From an uncultured Flavobacteriales bacterium (lineage in GTDB: Bacteria; Bacteroidota; Bacteroidia; Flavobacteriales_D; Crocinitomicaceae), in assembly GCA_905478665.1 (NCBI GenBank), contig CAJQJL010000075.1, positions 1-64,000 on the forward strand: a DNA stretch of 64,000 nt, read 5' to 3'. How positions within the stretch are numbered: position 1 is the stretch's first letter; every line of letters starts with the position of its first letter. Positions 19,730-29,460 of the stretch are shown in pieces. The position numbers and the translations under genes are program-made. The notes below the pieces were generated by a model, which worked only from the letters and a program-made list of their open reading frames with translations, searched no databases and was not told the origin of the DNA.

Positions 19730-20083
19730 AGTTTATTATTTAGCCTAATAGTATAAACTATATATTACTTTTTACGGCTTGTAGATGTTATTCACCTCAT
19801 GAAATTGGAATCTCAAAATAGTGTTTGCTGCATCTTTTCATCGACTTTTTATGATTGTAACTGATTGAAATACTGATTTTTACGCTTGGTTTTGATCTAA
19901 TTTTGTTCTGTTAAACGGTATGATCTAATTTCCATTAGCATATGATGTTTTTAATGCTCACAATCCCTTATAATTCGCTCACCGCATGATCAACATGGTT
20001 CTGATAAGCATCAAGTCATTCCATTAATCGTTACTTCAATGCTTTCTAGATTTTCCTTATTCTCAATTTTAGAACATTACTTA

Positions 20084-20105
20084 AATCACATGGGCACATG
20101 TGATT
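20084..20105. promoter_or_regulatory. perfect 9-bp inverted repeat (operator-like)
   Basis: AATCACATG-ggca-CATGTGATT. Confidence 0.5.
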
Positions 20106-20403
20106 CTCTGTTTTTAGTAAGTACAATATTTTCATAGGAACTTCATTCCTTGCCAATTTCAATATTCTTGATTTCTGTTCGAGGTCTAATTGAACAACTT
20201 CGAAAATTTTAATGCACTGACTAAGCTGATCAATGTCGGCTTACTCTCTTATACAACTATCCATAATAACTTATTTGAGTAAACTATTTAAATACAGGGT
20301 AAACCCATAATAATCTCTCTATTTAAGCAAATACTTAAATACGGGTGATCGAAGAAATGACTAAATGAGATAATTAATGCTGTGAAAACGTTAAGTTTGA
20401 TAT

Positions 20404-21048
20404 ATGAATGTTAAGCTAAGAAACGACGAAAAGATTCGAATCCTGAATGGAGTAGATTTATTTGAGATCATGGCGAGGGTGTTACGGAGGTCACATAAAA
20501 TTGATCGCAAGAAGGAACATTTTTGGGTTGTTGGACTGGATGTTACACAAGAAATATTATTCATTGAATTGATAAGCCTTGGAACTTCAAAAACGACGCA
20601 TTCTGATCCAATGGAGATTTTTAGTCTTGCGTTGAGTAAAAAGGCATATCAAATTGTGTTAGTTCATAACCATCCGTCTGGAGCTTTGAGGCCGTCAGAG
20701 AGTGATCGTACAACTACTCACCGTATGGTGCATATTGGAAGATTTTTGAACCTTCCTGTTTGGGATCATCTAATAATAACAGAGGTGAGTTATTATAGCT
20801 TCTTAGATTCTGGTTTACTTGACCAATTGGAAGCTGACTTGAGTAATATTCCAGATGCCCTAACGGCTGAAACCATGAAGCGAGAAACAGCGGAAAGGAA
20901 TTATGTAATTACAACGACTAACATTGTCATTAAACTTCATCTTCGTAAAACGGAAAAAGATCATATTTCGGAAATAACAGGGGTTGAATTGGAGGAGATA
21001 GACAAAATTATAGCTGATTTTGAGAATGGAGATATAGACGAGCCCTAA
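20404..21048 (+). CDS. RadC-like JAB/MPN domain protein (mobile-element type)
   Basis: LVHNHPSGALRPSESD motif. Confidence 0.85.
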   Translation: MNVKLRNDEKIRILNGVDLFEIMARVLRRSHKIDRKKEHFWVVGLDVTQEILFIELISLGTSKTTHSDPMEIFSLALSKKAYQIVLVHNHPSGALRPSESDRTTTHRMVHIGRFLNLPVWDHLIITEVSYYSFLDSGLLDQLEADLSNIPDALTAETMKRETAERNYVITTTNIVIKLHLRKTEKDHISEITGVELEEIDKIIADFENGDIDEP

Positions 21049-21084
21049 GATTAGGAAAGGATTTTCTCCCTTCATTTCAGCTTA

Positions 21085-21273
21085 TGTGAAATCCAAATCC
21101 TAGAATTGATCTGTGACGGAAAAACTAACAAGGAGATTTCAGGTTTAATATCCCTAAGTAAAAGAACAATTGAGTCGCATCGTCGCACTATTTCCATTAA
21201 AACAGGGTGCAGTAATGTTGCGCGTTTGGTGGTTCATGCTATTAAGCATGGACACTATTTGATTGATGAATGA
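21085..21273 (+). pseudogene. truncated LuxR/NarL-type HTH
   Basis: Hand translation: LCEIQILELICDGKTNKEISGLISLSKRTIESHRRTISIKTGCSNVARLVVHAIKHGHYLIDE*; no start or receiver domain, not in ORF track. Confidence 0.7.
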
Positions 21274-21339
21274 AATAGGCTCGGGAAAGTCTAATATATT
21301 CTCTCACTTAAATAATTTGTTAGGTAAGGAAATCATTAT

Positions 21340-21419
21340 GTATGATTGGGTATCATTGAAAATGATTGTAAACCATTGCGTATGATTGTAAACCATTGCG
21401 TATGATTGTAAATCATTAA
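21340..21419. repeat. 4 x 20-bp tandem iteron-like repeats
   Basis: gtatgattgggtatcattga / aaatgattgtaaaccattgc / gtatgattgtaaaccattgc / gtatgattgtaaatcattaa. Confidence 0.88.
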
Positions 21420-21451
21420 AATAACTCGAATTGATTACTCGTTCTATTTAG

Positions 21452-22312
21452 ATGGACATAGATAAATCAAAATTAGAGTTTGATGAGTTATCAGAATACT
21501 ATCTCAATCAACTTGAAAGAAACTACTTAGAAAAAATTGAAACTTCTGGAAATAAGCAATATGCTAGGGAGTACTATAGAGCTGTTCTTTTTGAGCGAAA
21601 CCCCAAAATACCTAAAGACTCTTTCTTTTTTGAAATATTAACCAAAACCTTTCTTCATTTCTTTCGCTTAAACACGAATTCTGAAGATGCAGTCTTGGCA
21701 ACGTTCGATAACCTTTATGAGATCAAAGAACGAGCGAAAAAAGAACTGCTGCTTGCACTTGAATTGTATGAAGCTGAATCCATTAGTGACGAGGAAATAT
21801 ATTCCATTCAATCCATGGTTGAAAAGGAAAATCATCTACTATCGCTTGAATATTATGAGCTTAGTGATTTACTTGCCTTTTTCTTAGCTATTAGAAAATT
21901 ACTCGAAAAGTATCCTAAGGATGAGAAGATCGAGCTTTTCAGTATTGACGCACCACTAGAAGACAAGCCTAGGAGCGGAACCCAGAGAATACATGATTAT
22001 ACACTTGTCTTCACTGAACGTCAACAGATGTTTGCTCTGTATTTTCTAATGGAACAATTGGGACTCAGCGCAGCACGAGATTATAATAAGTCCGATCTAG
22101 CTCGTTTTGCTCATTTGCTCTCCAAACAGCCTTGGACTAAGTTAGACAACTCTGGGAAGTACAAAACATTAAAGAATCTGATCAGTAAAAAGTCAAGTAC
22201 GCAAAACATAAACGATCTTGATTCTATTCTCGGTTTCTTTGAAGCTCTTGACCTTCAGAAAGCTGTGAAAATGATTAATGCTGAGATCGAATATCAACAG
22301 AAAAAACAATAA
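21452..22312 (+). CDS. hypothetical mobile-element protein
   Basis: 286-aa ORF directly downstream of repeat array; no family confidently recognised. Confidence 0.7.
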   Translation: MDIDKSKLEFDELSEYYLNQLERNYLEKIETSGNKQYAREYYRAVLFERNPKIPKDSFFFEILTKTFLHFFRLNTNSEDAVLATFDNLYEIKERAKKELLLALELYEAESISDEEIYSIQSMVEKENHLLSLEYYELSDLLAFFLAIRKLLEKYPKDEKIELFSIDAPLEDKPRSGTQRIHDYTLVFTERQQMFALYFLMEQLGLSAARDYNKSDLARFAHLLSKQPWTKLDNSGKYKTLKNLISKKSSTQNINDLDSILGFFEALDLQKAVKMINAEIEYQQKKQ

Positions 22313-22391
22313 TTTCTGAAATTCGGGGTACTCAAACCCGACCCCGACCCTTTGTTTGTTTCCGATCTTCATGTTAGGAAAAAACAATTTT

Positions 22392-23207
22392 ATGGAACAT
22401 GGGAATAACGAGCGGAGGAATAAGGGTAAGAGTGTTCCTTCCAGAAAGAGTCAACAGATTTTCACTAAGAGTTACAGTGACGAACAAGTCGGTCGCTTAA
22501 AGCGATTATTACAAAATCAACATCAGAGAGAAGCGGAACGTTTTTATGCTATCAAAGTTGATGGGGAGTTCTGCGTATACAAAACATCAAATGTTCGCAT
22601 TTTCGATGAATACAAAGAATTCGTTGATGGAAAGACAGAAACCGTCGAAATAATACTCTATTTCGGTAGGTCGAACAACTGTAATCGACACATTTTCTAT
22701 TTAAAGGATCAACCGCAAAATGGTCTAAGTGGTGTTGATGTGGAAGCTCAAATTCAAGAAGCTCTGGAGAGACAAGAACAAAAGCATCATATAGAATCAC
22801 TGGAAGGAATTGTAGAAGAGCAAGAACAAATCATTGATGGGCAAGAAAAGGAACTCGAAGAACTGAGAGGGAAACACGACGTGAGGGGCATGATACAAGA
22901 TGGACTTTCTTTGTTGAATGCTTACAATAAGTCCAAGACTCCTGATTCTGGACTAGCAGGAACGAAACCCGCAAGTAGCGAAGTTGAATTTGAGGCTTGT
23001 AACGAGTCAGAAAAAGAAACTCAGAAAGAAGAGACCGAAGAACAGAAAAAATGCAGAGAACTGTACGAAGAGCTATACGCGTATTATGGAGAAAAGGAAC
23101 TTTACAAATTTTGTGGGTTGATGGATGCAATTAAAAATTCAGATGTTCTAAGGGACGGGGTTAATCAACTAATAAAAGAAGAAAAAGAACGACGAAAAGA
23201 ACAATAA
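22392..23207 (+). CDS. hypothetical protein with predicted coiled coil
   Basis: ATG at 22392; Glu/Gln-rich heptad region LEGIVEEQEQIIDGQEKELEELRGK. Confidence 0.68.
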   Translation: MEHGNNERRNKGKSVPSRKSQQIFTKSYSDEQVGRLKRLLQNQHQREAERFYAIKVDGEFCVYKTSNVRIFDEYKEFVDGKTETVEIILYFGRSNNCNRHIFYLKDQPQNGLSGVDVEAQIQEALERQEQKHHIESLEGIVEEQEQIIDGQEKELEELRGKHDVRGMIQDGLSLLNAYNKSKTPDSGLAGTKPASSEVEFEACNESEKETQKEETEEQKKCRELYEELYAYYGEKELYKFCGLMDAIKNSDVLRDGVNQLIKEEKERRKEQ

Positions 23208-23219
23208 AAATATGAAATT

Positions 23220-23498
23220 ATGAAAAGTAAAGACTTAATAGATGAATTAATGGCACTCCAATTTTTAAAGCAACAGGAAGTTTATGAACTTAAATTACAA
23301 CTGTTAGGATTGTCTCGCTCCAATGCCCAAAAAGTAGTTGGGCTGTTGTGTAGATCAAAATGTGAGGTGATTTCCATCTTTGCTCAAGAGATTGAAAGAA
23401 AAGACTTTCGTGAGGCTTTGGAAGTCGCCTCAGAAATTGGTGAACTCAATGAATTGATGAAATCTTATGAGCAAATATTATGTAGGACAGTTGATTGA
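23220..23498 (+). CDS. hypothetical small protein
   Basis: ORF within tightly packed cluster; overlaps next ORF by 4 nt. Confidence 0.62.
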   Translation: MKSKDLIDELMALQFLKQQEVYELKLQLLGLSRSNAQKVVGLLCRSKCEVISIFAQEIERKDFREALEVASEIGELNELMKSYEQILCRTVD

Positions 23499-24112
23499 AA
23501 TTAGCATTAGCAATAATGCAGGAGAAGAAAGAACTACTGCAAGAGAAAATTTTAGGTAACAAATTCAAACAGCTAATAGAGATGAAAGAAAGAGATGGAG
23601 ATAAGAAGGGGAGGAGCTATTTAAAAATGGAACAAGTGCTAACATTTGAGGTTTTAAAAAAGATATTCAGTGATTGTAATTTCAACATGGCACATTATTT
23701 GCGAATCATCAGTAAATTAAGGATTTTATTTGATTTATTATTTGAATCCTATTATTTTAAAGATAAAGAGGACGAAGGTTCAGAGATAGAGTTGAAAGGG
23801 CTGAAAAAAATATTGAACTATAAAGATCTAAGGTCAGTGATTAATTGGTGCAAAATGAAGGGTGTATTTGTGCTTGGGCAAGGAAATAATCAATTCGTGA
23901 ACAAGTACGAGTTCTTATTGGCATTCCATAAACCATTTATCAAAGACTTGAAGAGTAAACATAAGAACTGGAAAGAAATGTTTGTAGGATACTTGAAAGG
24001 GGATATGGTCAGTTTACTGGCTGGAGATACAGAAAATAGTGCAATTTCAAAACCCTATCGCCCCAATAGTAAAACGGAAGTTTCTTTTTTAGATAAAATC
24101 AGAAAATTATGA
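23495..24112 (+). CDS. hypothetical protein, cotranscribed with integrase
   Basis: 4-nt overlaps with both neighbours; start codon uncertain. Confidence 0.65.
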   Translation: MKLALAIMQEKKELLQEKILGNKFKQLIEMKERDGDKKGRSYLKMEQVLTFEVLKKIFSDCNFNMAHYLRIISKLRILFDLLFESYYFKDKEDEGSEIELKGLKKILNYKDLRSVINWCKMKGVFVLGQGNNQFVNKYEFLLAFHKPFIKDLKSKHKNWKEMFVGYLKGDMVSLLAGDTENSAISKPYRPNSKTEVSFLDKIRKL

Positions 24113-25443
24113 ATTCAAAAAAACCACTAATTGTAGATAAAAGAGATAAAGTAAACGGTCTATATACGTATTGCCAGAAATGTCAAAGACTAATTGAAAA
24201 CCGAGTATGTAGCAAAACAGGAAAACGCCTTAGTACGTGTAAAAATACTGATCAACACATGTTCAAAGCTATTATAGCAGTTCCAGGCACTAACGGAAAA
24301 AAGCGTAAGACTCGATTGTTTAAAACAAGAGATTTGTCAAAGGCAATCGAATTGAAATTGGAGTTTGAGCGAGGGTTAAAGTCAACAGATTATCAATCAA
24401 CCGATGTACATATTATTCAAAAGGAAGCAAAGCCAGAATTGTTGATCGAATGCATGGCTATGTATATTGGGTATCTCAATAATGTAGGGGTTGAGGCACA
24501 CAAGGTCAAAGTTAGAACTCAGAAACATATCAATGAGACGGAATATTACTTTGAGAAATTGTGCAAGTGTCTATTAAAAAATCGGATCGACCATACTTTT
24601 TTCAAAGTGGATCAATTGAATGATCGAATAGTCGCTTTGTTTCATTCCTATCTCATAGAGAATTTGAACTATGCCAACAAGACTTATAATAAGATAATTG
24701 GTTTGTTTCGACAATTTCTTAATTGGCTAATACTGAAGAAAGGTTATAACATTGAAAATCCATTTGTTGATGTGGCTCGTAGAAGGGAGAATGTCAACAA
24801 AACTATATTGACTTCGGACGAATTCGACGTGCTTTTAAAAACCATAAAACCTGAACACGGATACAAAAAACTTCCTTCAGGGGAAAGAAAAAATCAATAT
24901 CGAGACTGGCTTTCCGATTGCTTCAAGTTAGCCTTAGAGACGGGGTTGAGACGAGAGGAATTCATGACTTTAAAGTATTCAGACATTTTATGTGATGAAG
25001 AAGGGCTTCCTCAGTTTTTTGTAGTGGAGAACTTTAAAGTGAATAGAATAAAGGGGTTGGATTCTGAAACGGGAGAGAAAAAATTTGTACCGATTACACA
25101 AGGATTAATGAATTTACTTACTTCTATTGGATATGAAAAATACAAGGATACGGATCACTATATTATTGGGGCAGAAGAGAGGTCTTCAAGAAATACACTA
25201 ATCGGATTTGTGTCAAAAGCATTTACGCATTACTGGAAGCTAACAGGAATTGAAAAGAATGTACAATTGAAGCATTTACGAAAAACCTATCTTACTTCTT
25301 TGGTGGAGCATTTTGGCGACAAAGCTCCTGTGATTAGTAATCATTCAGGGATTGATGTTTTAAAGAAACACTATGTAAATGATAAGCAGTTAGCTAGTGC
25401 AGCAAAGAACTTTTCTGTATTCAAAACGAAGGAGGAAAAATGA
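24109..25443 (+). CDS. int: tyrosine recombinase/integrase with N-terminal Cys-rich segment
   Basis: ALETGLRREEF, LKHLRKTYLTSL, HSGIDVLKKHYV catalytic motifs; adjacent to tRNA. Confidence 0.9.
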   Translation: MNSKKPLIVDKRDKVNGLYTYCQKCQRLIENRVCSKTGKRLSTCKNTDQHMFKAIIAVPGTNGKKRKTRLFKTRDLSKAIELKLEFERGLKSTDYQSTDVHIIQKEAKPELLIECMAMYIGYLNNVGVEAHKVKVRTQKHINETEYYFEKLCKCLLKNRIDHTFFKVDQLNDRIVALFHSYLIENLNYANKTYNKIIGLFRQFLNWLILKKGYNIENPFVDVARRRENVNKTILTSDEFDVLLKTIKPEHGYKKLPSGERKNQYRDWLSDCFKLALETGLRREEFMTLKYSDILCDEEGLPQFFVVENFKVNRIKGLDSETGEKKFVPITQGLMNLLTSIGYEKYKDTDHYIIGAEERSSRNTLIGFVSKAFTHYWKLTGIEKNVQLKHLRKTYLTSLVEHFGDKAPVISNHSGIDVLKKHYVNDKQLASAAKNFSVFKTKEEK

Positions 25444-25476
25444 AGTTTTGTTACCCGTTATTGTTACCCAAAGCAT

Positions 25477-25506
25477 AAAAAAGGCTTCCATTTGGAAGCC
25501 TTTTTT
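25477..25506. terminator. bidirectional terminator between integrase and tRNA-fMet
   Basis: aaaaaaggcttccatttggaagcctttttt. Confidence 0.85.
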
Positions 25507-25531
25507 ATTGAAAACTCAGTGTTTTCAGTAG

Positions 25532-25604
<73 letters not shown>

Positions 25605-25703
25605 ATATATTCTAATTCGCTCAATTGCGATTAGCGGGTACAAATATACGCAGTCTTCTTGGATTAACAATAGTTTAATTCAACTTTCAGGAGCAAAACT
25701 TGT

Positions 25704-25711
25704 TACTTTTG
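25704..25711 (+). promoter_or_regulatory. candidate -7 box TACTTTTG
   Basis: TAnnTTTG match 33 nt upstream of 25744. Confidence 0.4.
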
Positions 25712-25743
25712 TGGAAATCAATGATTCCAGAATAAAGTAGTTT

Positions 25744-26553
25744 ATGAGAAGAGCGAGCATTTTTCCAATTGTATTTTTTATAACCCTCATCGGTGCAGTT
25801 AGTTGTAATTCAGAAAGTGAATTGCCAGAGGATATTGTTACAACGGGGACAGATGAATATGTACCCAATAAAAATGAAGTGGCCTACGAAGAATACGTCG
25901 CGGCATTGGATGGTAATGAATCAATGGCTTCTGGTAATAGCTTGTTCTATTCTAAAGGAGAAGGGGAGTTTGCTGAAGTAGAATTCTTTGTCAATGAAAA
26001 GAATGAAATGGTCAAAATGATCGAGTACTACACGCAGGTAGGACAGAATACAATGACTGTTGCCAAGAAGATTTTTTACTTCAAAGACGGGAAGAAGTTT
26101 GCAACGAAGGAGCTTTTTGAGGAAGGACAAGGTGATGATTTGGGTTTTGTTGAACGTGTGTCATACTACGGCGATGACAAAAAGCCGATTGTCACAAAAA
26201 GCAGAAAAGCACCCTTTGAGCAAGATTTGGATTATGAAACCTTTGAAGTTTCTGACAATTATGATTGCAGTATGGAAAGAGCTTTGGCGATTCTCAACCA
26301 GGAAGGAGATTTCAATACAACCTTTCAAGGCTTCGTTGATCAGCAAGGTGCCCTCTACATTATCGTTGGAGGAAAAGGCCCAGATGCATTTACATCATCT
26401 TTGGTTGTTCAGAATTTAGACGAAACGATTGCTGAGTTAAGAGGTGACGAACTTGGCATGATAGGAACACAGCTCGTCGTTGATTTTGAAACGCGTGAGA
26501 ATCAAGGAGAGGGTTTTGAATATCAAATTCTTAATTCAGTGAGCATCCGTTAA
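25744..26553 (+). CDS. hypothetical lipoprotein
   Basis: Lipobox AVSCNSE. Confidence 0.75.
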   Translation: MRRASIFPIVFFITLIGAVSCNSESELPEDIVTTGTDEYVPNKNEVAYEEYVAALDGNESMASGNSLFYSKGEGEFAEVEFFVNEKNEMVKMIEYYTQVGQNTMTVAKKIFYFKDGKKFATKELFEEGQGDDLGFVERVSYYGDDKKPIVTKSRKAPFEQDLDYETFEVSDNYDCSMERALAILNQEGDFNTTFQGFVDQQGALYIIVGGKGPDAFTSSLVVQNLDETIAELRGDELGMIGTQLVVDFETRENQGEGFEYQILNSVSIR

Positions 26554-26673
26554 GAAGGTCGCTCTAAAAAGTAACTGTACCCTTCATCATTAAAAAATAA
26601 CCTTTAAACCTTTTCATTCGGAGGAGTCTAAGCCGTCTCTTATCTTTACAATGATCTAAAATGTTTGCACGAC

Positions 26674-29460
26674 ATGAACAAATTATTAAAGTTTTCACTT
26701 TTTATTTTCACCCTATGTATCGGAACCATGGTTTATGGTCAGGAAATGAAAGTCACAGGTACGGTGTATGATTCAACCGGTGTGAAGCCTATTAAGAACG
26801 CAATGGTAATGGGAGTGCGAATGAAGGACTCCTTATTACTTGGGTTTACCAGAACAGATGCCAAAGGAGCTTTTGAGTTGAGCGGTTTTGAGGTGGATAC
26901 CTTCTCATTGATCATTGATCATCCTAGTGTAGATGACAAGACCTATTACATGTTTGGGCACAAAGACAACTACGATATCAACATTCCGAGCGTTCGATTA
27001 ATGAGCAAGTCACAAGAAATTGAAGAAGTCGTAATCTATGCAAATAGAGAACCGATTTTCTACCGTGGAGACACCTTAGTATATGTGGCCGATTCATTTA
27101 ATGTAGCAGAAGGAGCAGTTGTTGAAGATTTGCTAAAGAAACTTCCAGGGATAAAGGTAGATAAGGACGGAAAGATCACATCGCAAGGCCAGGAGATTGG
27201 TCAAGTATTGGTAGATGGAGATGAATTCTTCGGTACGGACCCTACGATTGCGACAAAGAACCTCGGTGCTGATGGTATAGAGCAGGTGCAGGTTTACGAG
27301 AAAGAAAATGAAGACGGCATTGGCGGGGATGATGAAAAGATTCAGGTTCTCGACCTCAAGTTAAAGGACAGCGCTAAGAAAGGTTACTTTGGCAGGGTTG
27401 CCATGGGAAGTGATTTCGCCTTGACACCCATTGATGGTGAAATTGGAACGAATGCATTCTATGAAGGGGAACTTCTATTGAACAGATTTAATGGAGCGCA
27501 GAAAATTTCAGTGTTCGCACTCGGTTCCAACACGCCACGTTCAAGTTTTGGATGGGGAGATATGAATAAATTTGGATTGGAGAATGAATCGACAGGTGGT
27601 AACCGATGGGATCAATCAGCACAAAGTAACACTAGTGGAGTTCCACAAACCATGAAGGCTGGTGTTTATTTCAGTGATAAGTGGGGAAAGAAGAACAACA
27701 CCAAGGTTGGATTCAACTATTCGTATTATAACGACCGTTTGGATGCTACGTCTGCAAGTGAATCACAATACGCATTGCCAGACACAACATACATTACGGA
27801 CGATTCAACACGCAATTTTACAACAAATGAATCTCACCGAATCAATTTAAACTTTGAGACGAAGCTAGATTCCTTAACAACATTGCAGATCAAACCTTCT
27901 GCAACCATTGATAAAGGAAAGACTGACAACTCTCAGATTTCTAATTTCTTTGATGCCGACCGTGTTCAAACCTTAGGAACGGTGATTGAAAATAACGATG
28001 ATTCCAAAGGATATACAATCGGGGGATTTGCACGAATCAATAGAAAATTCATGAAGAAGAAGCGTGAATTGGAATTGAGATACGATATTGATATGAACGA
28101 CAATGCGACAGATGGTCAACTGTATACAGGGACATCGTACTATTCAACCCTTTTACAAGATACATCCTTCACTCAATCAAAATTGAATAACAACTCGAAC
28201 ACAAATCACTATGGAACGCTTACTTATGTTGAGCCGATCGCCAAGCGGTTTAAAGTAGAATTGGAGTATTTGTTCCAATACGGTTTCAGTAATCAGGACA
28301 AAAGCACATTCGACTATGATGCAGTAACAGATGATTACTCAACCTTGAATGAAGGATTGTCGAACATTTTTGACAATACACGAATTCAACATAGAGGTGG
28401 GGTGAAGTTTGTCTACGAATCAAGTAAGCACACGGTTGACCTTGGCGTAAAAGTTAGAAACATAGATATCTTAAACGTGAATCAGATAACAGATTCAACG
28501 ATTGATCAAAATTTCACAAATGTGTTACCACAGTTCAGGTATCAGTTTAAGCCGAGTATGAGTAAGCGCCTTTCGGTGAACTACCGTACGAGCTCTCAAC
28601 AGCCTTCCATCAATGATTATGCGCCAGTTCCAGATAACTCTAATCCAAATAGAATCCAGATTGGAAATCCAGATTTGAGGCCAAACTATATGCACAGTTT
28701 GAATGTGATGTTCAATACATGGAAAGCATTAACGGGAAGATATGTTTGGGCAGGAGCGAGCGTTACCTATACAGATGACGCTTTCGCTACAGCTACAGAG
28801 TATGACACCTATGGAAGAACACAGATGAAAACGGTGAACGTAGATGGAAACGTTATGGCCTTTGTATACAGTGGAGCAGGTTTCCCATTCTTCGGACGAA
28901 AAATTGAATTATCACCAGGGTTTAATAGCTCGTACTTCAGAAACACAAACTTTATCAGCGGAAGTGAAAACGTAACAGATAACTACGCATTAACGCCGTC
29001 GTTAGAGGTAGATTTCAATTTATTGGGAGATTCATTGGAACTTTGGGTCGATGGTAGCTATTCATTCAACAATGCAATCAGCTCGCTAACAAAGGTTGCA
29101 ACGCCTTATTCTATTGAGAATTACGGAGCTGGATTTGAATGGAGACTGCCTATGGGCTTCAAGATTGGTGCAGATGCGGAATACACAAAAAATTCTCAGC
29201 CAGGAGATGGCTTCTATGACACGGAGTTCTTTGTTTTGAATGCTGAGATCAGCAAGCGTTTCCTTAAAACGGAAAATCTTGAAGTAGCTATTAAAGGAAA
29301 CGATATTCTGAATCAGAATATCAACGCCCGAAGAGAAGTGAATGGCAACATCATTACCGATTACAGAACAACAATTATTTCAAGATATTTCCTTTTAAAA
29401 TTGACATTTAGATTCAACAATAGAGGAGCAAAAGAAGAAGATGGAAATGGCTGGCATTAG
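26674..29460 (+). CDS. outer-membrane beta-barrel protein with N-terminal carboxypeptidase-regulatory-like domain (TonB-receptor-like)
   Basis: VTGTVYDSTGVKPIKNAMV; VEDLLKKLPGIKVDKDGKI; ATG at 26674. Confidence 0.85.
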   Translation: MNKLLKFSLFIFTLCIGTMVYGQEMKVTGTVYDSTGVKPIKNAMVMGVRMKDSLLLGFTRTDAKGAFELSGFEVDTFSLIIDHPSVDDKTYYMFGHKDNYDINIPSVRLMSKSQEIEEVVIYANREPIFYRGDTLVYVADSFNVAEGAVVEDLLKKLPGIKVDKDGKITSQGQEIGQVLVDGDEFFGTDPTIATKNLGADGIEQVQVYEKENEDGIGGDDEKIQVLDLKLKDSAKKGYFGRVAMGSDFALTPIDGEIGTNAFYEGELLLNRFNGAQKISVFALGSNTPRSSFGWGDMNKFGLENESTGGNRWDQSAQSNTSGVPQTMKAGVYFSDKWGKKNNTKVGFNYSYYNDRLDATSASESQYALPDTTYITDDSTRNFTTNESHRINLNFETKLDSLTTLQIKPSATIDKGKTDNSQISNFFDADRVQTLGTVIENNDDSKGYTIGGFARINRKFMKKKRELELRYDIDMNDNATDGQLYTGTSYYSTLLQDTSFTQSKLNNNSNTNHYGTLTYVEPIAKRFKVELEYLFQYGFSNQDKSTFDYDAVTDDYSTLNEGLSNIFDNTRIQHRGGVKFVYESSKHTVDLGVKVRNIDILNVNQITDSTIDQNFTNVLPQFRYQFKPSMSKRLSVNYRTSSQQPSINDYAPVPDNSNPNRIQIGNPDLRPNYMHSLNVMFNTWKALTGRYVWAGASVTYTDDAFATATEYDTYGRTQMKTVNVDGNVMAFVYSGAGFPFFGRKIELSPGFNSSYFRNTNFISGSENVTDNYALTPSLEVDFNLLGDSLELWVDGSYSFNNAISSLTKVATPYSIENYGAGFEWRLPMGFKIGADAEYTKNSQPGDGFYDTEFFVLNAEISKRFLKTENLEVAIKGNDILNQNINARREVNGNIITDYRTTIISRYFLLKLTFRFNNRGAKEEDGNGWH

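Larger units (their letters stand above)
2975..25531. mobile_element. tRNA-fMet-associated integrative island (~22.6 kb) carrying copper/heavy-metal efflux genes
   Basis: 47-bp direct repeats at both ends, intact tRNA at one end, adjacent tyrosine recombinase, arm-like TTTTGTTACCC sites inside both ends. Confidence 0.85.

Noticed and set aside
22324-22346. CGGGGT-N11-ACCCCG hairpin resembling a tRNA T-arm on the minus strand (GGTCGGGTTTGAGTACCCCG)
   Set aside because: Only a T-arm-like segment; no rest of a tRNA can be folded and no matching tRNA is present in the window. Possibly a simple regulatory hairpin.
2975-25531. Island as a prophage or full conjugative element
   Set aside because: No capsid, terminase, portal, tra, T4SS or relaxase genes recognised; better described as an integrative (possibly mobilisable) genomic island.
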